From NCBI GenBank assembly GCA_949358305.1, contig OX442314.1:11835060-11899059 (forward strand): a stretch of DNA of 64,000 nucleotides. The letters are read 5' to 3'. Numbering within the stretch: the first letter of the stretch is position 1; every line of letters starts with the position of its first letter. The notes under the pieces were generated by a model. That model was not told the DNA's origin. It ran no database searches and worked only from the letters and a program-made list of their open reading frames with translations. Shown here piece after piece: positions 59,158 through 64,000 of this stretch. This DNA is from Strigamia acuminata (lineage: Eukaryota; Arthropoda; Chilopoda; Geophilomorpha; Linotaeniidae). The position numbers and the translations under genes are program-made.

Positions 59158-59502
59158 TTAATAACTTGTTCTACTATTGCCTATCTGATACAAAACCCCA
59201 ATGCTGGACTGGCCGGGTGGGATATTGGGAATTTCCTTGTGGCTCGGTATAAATTTGTTCCCGTGGCCCGGCCTATCCAGATTTCCCGGTACTAAATTTA
59301 TTTCCAGTCCAGCACTGTTCCACAGGCGGAATAACTGCCGCCTCCACCACGGAATTGTACCTCGAGGATACTCATTTCTCATTTGCTTTCCAAAGTCTTT
59401 CAGTGCTCTCTTGGTCTTGCTATAAACGTAACATCGGGTGAACACAAATAATACGGCAATGGTTCCAATTAAATAAAGCAATCCCTTCAACATTTGGTAC
59501 AT
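59158..59502 (-). CDS. Small putative membrane protein of the same repeated family, copy 4
   Basis: A frame of 114 codons starting MYQMLKGLLYLIGTIAVLFV, an N-terminal membrane segment or signal anchor, followed by a basic stretch (YSKTKRALKDFGKQMRNEYP, then RGTIPWW) that aligns with copies 2 and 3. The C-terminal 45 residues, rich in proline and glycine, run into the shared repeat module (GQSSIGVLYQIGNSRTSY). Unrecognised. It could be a short gene or the 5' part of a degraded one. Confidence 0.4.
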   Translation of the reverse strand: MYQMLKGLLYLIGTIAVLFVFTRCYVYSKTKRALKDFGKQMRNEYPRGTIPWWRRQLFRLWNSAGLEINLVPGNLDRPGHGNKFIPSHKEIPNIPPGQSSIGVLYQIGNSRTSY

Positions 59503-59747
59503 TTGCTTAGCGAGCTTGCCCCAAAATAAAAATAATTAGCATGCAAAATGAAAAAGGTATCAAATGGGGAAATCGACTTTTTTCCTTTTGACAAGAGCAT
59601 GTAGTTTCATTCAATTTGCGCGAGTTATTCTTGCCAGGGACATTGAATTCGTAGCCAAAAAATTTACGTGCTCAGAGGGAAAAATCAAGAATAGCTTGAA
59701 GATAACAAAGACTTAATTTATTTTAAATAAAAAAAAAACTTTAGACA

Positions 59748-60244
59748 TCAGAAATCCAACTTGAGGGGAAAAAAAACCAGATTCGACTGTTGTGTAGGGC
59801 ACTGTTGTTCGTTGTTGCGACACACATTTGATTTTACTTTCTTCTTTTTAGGTGTTCGGGTGGTTGTAGGATCTTCTATGTCTCTCAGTAAATGCATGCA
59901 AGGTAAAGGGAGATGATTTTCCTTCTTGCACATTCTGCACGTCTCCCTCAAACATACAGTAAAGGATTTTCACAATAAAAAACCTTGCTGTCGTTGACCA
60001 CTAGCATGCGAAAATGGCAATACCGACAAGATTCTGCTCGTTTAGTTTGTTCAATCAGAAATATGGAGTAAATTTTCGGAGATAGCACTGCTGTTAGAAC
60101 TGTCTCGGGATATTCTTCGGCACAGTCTACGTGTGAACAACCAAACAGGCTGATATGCTGGTTTACGAACGCAATTGCTTTGCCTCGTATACATGAACAA
60201 CATGTTCTGTGTCCGGCATTACACTGTAGGAAGTCATGATTCAA
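59748..60244 (-). pseudogene. RNF216 (TRIAD3)-like RBR ubiquitin ligase fragment
   Basis: Two adjoining frames give parts of an RBR domain. One reads QCNAGHRTCCSCIRGKA...CAEEYPETVLTAVLSPKIYS...CRYCHFRMLV...VFYCENP; the other, two bases out of register, reads CLRETCRMCKKENHLPLPC. The spacing and the CRYC/CENP/TCRMC pattern resemble the RNF216 RBR. The break near 59,955 and the lack of flanking exons make it non-functional as it stands. Zinc-ligand spacing in the first RING is incomplete. Confidence 0.6.
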
Positions 60245-60751
60245 TAGGTTTTCCTCGTGACAAACGCTGCAGACTTGCTAAATTGACTTCCTCCAAACGC
60301 TCTAGTTGTTTGCATTGCATGTATTCATTTATTCTTTCTCTTTCTTCAACGTAAAACTTTTCATAGAAAAATCTTCTGTTCGTTTAACTTGATTTTCTGA
60401 AGTATTCATCGATGATGGCTTCGATAATAACTTTGCAGAACTTTTGAATTTCAGCTGCTGGCGACTGTTCTAGAAGCACTTGGCGACAGGGGGCCCCAGA
60501 CCAATGAAATTACAGATACAAACCAGGAATGACTAATGCATACTAACCATATTGCAACTAAGTAAGTGTCAAATTTTCTACCACTTTGAAAAAAATCAAT
60601 TTAGGTGAGATTTGTAGGGAGGAGGGTCAAAGAAGCGTTGTCTCCTCCTTTTTTGAAACACCATTCCCCAAGACCTTTTGAATGACTCGAGAGCGATTGA
60701 TATTCAACGTTCAACGTGATTTTCTGTAAAGTATTCATCCTTTATCACTTT

Positions 60752-61023
60752 AGTTATAACAGCGGTCGGCAACTGGCGGCCCGCGGTCCGAATACGGACC
60801 GCGGAAGGTCGAAACTTGGACCGCCAGATATTTTTTATTGTATATTTTTTTGGTGTTTTTGATGTTTTTGGGTGTTTTTTTGTTTTTTTTGGTTTTTTTT
60901 GGGTGTTTTTGATGTTTTTTGTGTTCTTTTTGTTTTATTTTGTTGTCTTTTTCTGGCCCTCGATAAAAATTTTTAATTTTTCCGGACCCCACTTAAAATT
61001 ACTTGCCGACTCCTGAGTTATAA
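60752..61023. mobile_element. hAT-type MITE with 8-base target duplication
   Basis: The element spans 60760-61015 (256 bases). Ends CAGCGGTCGGCAACTGG and, inverted, CAGGAGTCGGCAAGT are typical of hAT elements. The 8-base duplication AGTTATAA flanks it at 60752-60759 and 61016-61023. The interior holds a CCGCGGTCCG palindrome and a T/G-rich low-complexity run (60,830-60,960). Confidence 0.88.
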
Positions 61024-61132
61024 CCTTAAAAACTTAAAGATTTCTTCCTTTGAAAACTTTGTTCTATCCACCGTCGTCACCGGCAACGACTGGCCGACTG
61101 TTCACATTGGGTCATATTGACCAGTCTAGCTG

Positions 61133-62797
61133 TTCTAGTGTGTGACGATGACCTTTCGATGACGCTATCCGCTCAAAATGTGTATTTTGGCATAACAAGC
61201 TAGTCTATCTATTCAGTAGTTGAGAGATAGGATTGACAAAACCTAAAGTGTGAACTGGGTAAAATAATGACACATGCGGTTATCAAGACATAACATGTTT
61301 AGTTATACATTAACTATGCCGACAATTGGCCGTATAAATGGGTCGATTAACTATACATACAGTCGCCTAAACGGCGCTATGATAATATCAAGTCGGTTTC
61401 ATCGGGTGGGTAAGATGTCGTCTGAATCGGTTGATTATTTGGTCCTAATTGTACATCGGGGTCTGGTTCAAATCTATAATGAAAAGGTTAGTATCCGAGG
61501 ACTTCCGGTTGACGGTATCTGCATCGCCACAAACTTGGGGCGGTTATTGGTTTAAATGGCTTGTGAGAGCCATTTACCAATTGACCTCTTATAAATGTTT
61601 TAAGACATTTATAATTGGTGTGATACGTCAAATTGGTTCTTCATACGAGAGTAAACTGTTGCGAGTTTACAATCATAACTTCTGGTTCCGTGTAATGGAT
61701 GTATTTATTAGAGTATTACTTTTCAGTAAATACTCGTAATAATTCTGCTTACATAAAGTTGGCAATTTAGCTACACATTTACTGGCAAGTAAATGCTAAT
61801 GTAGCTAGTCTTCAGTTTTGTACAGTTCTGGAAGAAGTATCCGTGTTTATGCACAATGTTGAGTTGTGACATAAACTAGCTGGGGATTTAATCTAACTAA
61901 ACTTTTCCGAGTTTAGTTATTTCAACCCTAATGTTACATTTTCGACACGCTGTTCGGCAGCCGTGGTTTACTGTAACTGGCAGGCCTTGTGGAACACTTG
62001 TTGAATTATATCCGGCCCGACGGGATTCTTACTACTCATCGCCGCGACCTGATCTCCTCACGGCCACACAGCCGTCATCGGGCACCCGGACATGGAGGCA
62101 TCATATCACCCATCTCCACGTCAAGTGTACGCCGTATGTATGTTCTCATAGGCCCGCAGTATAAGGGGCATTGGCTGCGCAATCAACAGGCAAGCTTGTG
62201 TTTGCGCAATCAACATAACACCGAAGTAGTAGAATGGGCTCAAGAAAACATATAGTCAAAATATCTGGTCAAGAGCGAGCTACTTCCTGTTGCGAGGAAG
62301 TATATACTCGGGGAAAACAATAGCTTGGCCATTGCTCCAATGAGAGCAATGGTCCTGCAAATCCCCCCAATCACTGGTCCAGGTGATGGGATACTCAGGA
62401 CACATTTTCAGTCCAGGTGGTCATCAGGGCAGACCATAGCTCTCTGCTAGGTCGGGACAGGAACTGGATAGCGAGGAACACTTTTGGATTAAGTCTTTCA
62501 ACTTGATCCGCGGGGGTCCACGCTTGGAGCAGGTGCGAGGGGAAGATTTAATCCCCTAGGCCTAGTTTTGGGGTAACTTTGCAGAGTTACCACAAAACAA
62601 CCTAATATCTATATTTATTGTCATAAACATAAGATAACGTTGATTCTCTGCCTTAAAATCACATAAAAGTTGTATTTTATGTGGTTTTACGTCAAGTGAC
62701 AAATTCTATTCGAATTTGCCGCTTTTGGTCGTCAGCGCCATCTATTGGCGTAATTTGTCGCTATATCGATGAGCGACTGCATGATCGTCATAAGTGT
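61133..62797. other. Hairpin-chain segment, probably a mobile element
   Basis: This 1.66-kb block lies between GACCAGTCTAGCTG and GTTAAACTAAAATATTT, which are nearly adjacent in another copy of the flanking repeat at 56,835-56,866. Inside are at least 15 short hairpins, among them 61546-61581, 61589-61614, 61651-61670, 61711-61735, 61768-61807, 61845-61876, 61894-61919, 62281-62302, 62329-62352, 62432-62453, 62486-62509, 62565-62598, 62654-62689 and 62700-62718. Stems are 7-15 pairs, several with single bulges or one G-U pair, and nine have loops of exactly six bases. A 13-base direct repeat TGCGCAATCAACA occurs at 62177 and 62203. No frame over 100 codons and no known family. Confidence 0.6.
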
Positions 62798-63029
62798 TAA
62801 ACTAAAATATTTTTAAACCTCTGAGAAGCTTTCACTTTTTTCAAAATGACTTTCTCCAGAGTGGCAAAAATCCTTATAAGATTACAAATGCAAGAAAATG
62901 TTTTTGCTGTTGGAAAACAACAACATGGTGGAAAGTTGTTTTCGTTTCTTGTGTGTTCAGTTTAGTTAATATCCTACTTTTTATTGTCTCTTATTGGAAT
63001 CCTTTTATCTCTTTCTCTTGACTATTTCC

Positions 63030-64000
63030 CAGTGTTGTATCGAACTAGAACTAATAGTTCGCGTTCGCGAACTTAGTTCGTAGTTTGCGAACTATGAACG
63101 CGAACTAGTTCCCCGTTTTTAAAGAACGTGAAAAACGAACAAAGTTTGTTTTTTTGACGCGAACTACGTTCTAGTTCAGTTCTAGTTCGTTCACCGGACG
63201 TTTTTCAAAAATCGACAATGATTGGCTGAGACCAAAAACGTTTTTTGGTCTCAGCCAATCATTGTCGATTTCTTTAATATTAAGGCGGATTTGCAACAAC
63301 AGTTTGCAAATTAATTCTTGAGACTCTGTATCGTAATATGGAAGCTGAAACTGTGGACTTGACCGAAATTTGTAAGAAACCAGTATATGACGGTACATTT
63401 TTCCTTTGCTTGTCGTTCAATGGGAAGAACTTTTTTGCCAAATGTGTTATTTGCGAAAAGTCGATTTCGGTAGCAGTTGGAACCACTGCTAATTTGAAAC
63501 GGCATATTACCACTAAGCATGGGGCTCGATTGGAGGAGTTTATCAAACACACGAAATCAATTACGCCTGCGCGAAAACAAAAAGCAGTTGAAGTTGATCC
63601 GGAATCGCACGGCAGCCAGAGAACTCTGAATTTCCCCATTTCAGATCGAACTTCTAATAGTCAAAAGAATTGTGAAGAAGCTGTTATTCGTTTCATCATC
63701 ATGCGTTGGCAACCTTTGCGATTAGTTGAAGATGATGAGTTTCGGCGACTTCTTAAAACTTTTAATCCGACGTATAAACCAATGAACCGTGTAACACTTG
63801 TCAAACGAATTTCGGATAAGTACGATCAAATATTTGACCAGTTGAAAATTACTCTGGAAGCACTTGATTACGTATGTACGACAGCAGACATCTGGACCTC
63901 TCATCGTAAAAGCTTTTTGGGGATGACCGTTCACTGGTTAAATGAAAATCTCGAAAGGAAATCAGCCGCAATCGCAGTTCAACGATTCACAGGAGCGCAC
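63030..64000 (+). mobile_element. hAT transposon, 5' part, open at the window edge
   Basis: It starts with CAGTGTTGTATCGAAC, a typical hAT end, inserted in a dispersed repeat copy directly after GACTATTTCC. The uninterrupted copy at 57,969 reads GACTATTTCCACAATTTC. The first 160 bases are full of GTTCG/CGAAC motifs, probable transposase-binding subterminal repeats. A near-perfect inverted repeat with arms of about 29 bases lies at 63,212-63,275. The 3' end is outside the window. Confidence 0.88.
63338..64000 (+). CDS. hAT family transposase, N-terminal 221 codons
   Basis: The frame is open from ATG at 63,338 to the window end (663 bases, no stop). It has an N-terminal BED-type zinc finger (CVICEKSISVAVGTTANLKR, then HITTKH), a basic linker, and the hAT core start (NPTYKPMNRVTLVKRISDKY; CTTADIWTSHRKSFLGMTVHW). 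The TADIWTS motif carries the first catalytic aspartate region of hAT transposases. No disruption is visible so far, so the element may be recent. Confidence 0.92.
   Translation, partial: MEAETVDLTEICKKPVYDGTFFLCLSFNGKNFFAKCVICEKSISVAVGTTANLKRHITTKHGARLEEFIKHTKSITPARKQKAVEVDPESHGSQRTLNFPISDRTSNSQKNCEEAVIRFIIMRWQPLRLVEDDEFRRLLKTFNPTYKPMNRVTLVKRISDKYDQIFDQLKITLEALDYVCTTADIWTSHRKSFLGMTVHWLNENLERKSAAIAVQRFTGAH

Noticed and set aside
61931-62255. Arginine/histidine-rich frames inside the hairpin-chain block
   Set aside because: They are short, overlapping and without recognisable motifs. The hairpins explain the composition better.
63171-63934. Minus-strand frames of 70-119 codons at the right edge
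   Set aside because: They are the antisense of the open hAT transposase frame starting at 63,338.

Overview
The window is eukaryotic nuclear DNA from an animal, most likely an invertebrate with a compact, AT-rich genome. Split genes have mostly short introns (about 45-70 bases, GT...AG), tightly packed exons and short intergenic gaps. The conserved genes are animal ones: DNMT1, LYST with BEACH and WD40 domains, PARP1, fumarase, NOP53, a homeobox gene and an RMDN-like gene. I cannot name the species or phylum from the sequence.

Gene-dense half (1-34.4 kb). An RMDN-like gene (minus, its 3' part not found) is followed by DNMT1 (minus, 21 coding exons that sum exactly in frame to 1,315 codons). 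NOP53 (plus, 9 exons, 427 codons) diverges from DNMT1 across a 410-base promoter. LYST (minus) fills 11.4-25.6 kb and meets NOP53 tail to tail. A small homeobox gene (plus) diverges from LYST. A Schlafen-like AlbA_2 gene (minus) diverges from mitochondrial-type fumarase FH (plus, 8 exons, 508 codons). FH then converges on PARP1 copy A (minus).

Duplicated half (29.8-53.4 kb). A block running from the last bases of FH through PARP1 and into two members of an unrecognised helical protein family has been duplicated in tandem. The junction can be read at about 43,288. PARP1 copy B keeps the full domain set. Copy A has lost its BRCT-coding exons by a clean deletion that keeps the frame, and it carries a SINE-like insertion. 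The partner family survives as two intact genes (48,718-50,196 and 52,215-53,432) and three broken copies. Copy A of the block was also hit by a young Ty3/Gypsy element with identical LTRs and by a 1.3-kb terminal-inverted-repeat element that carries an MLH3-like fragment. The empty site of the latter is preserved in copy B.

Repeat-rich tail (53.4-64 kb). This part holds a foldback element, a truncated exportin-5 pseudogene interrupted by a MITE, a cluster of repeated fragments of a small membrane-protein family, an RNF216-like pseudogene, hAT elements and, at the right edge, an open hAT transposase reading frame. Between about 61.13 and 62.80 kb lies the most unusual segment: a 1.66-kb block made largely of consecutive hairpins, many with exactly six-base loops. 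Flanking repeat copies suggest it was inserted as one unit.
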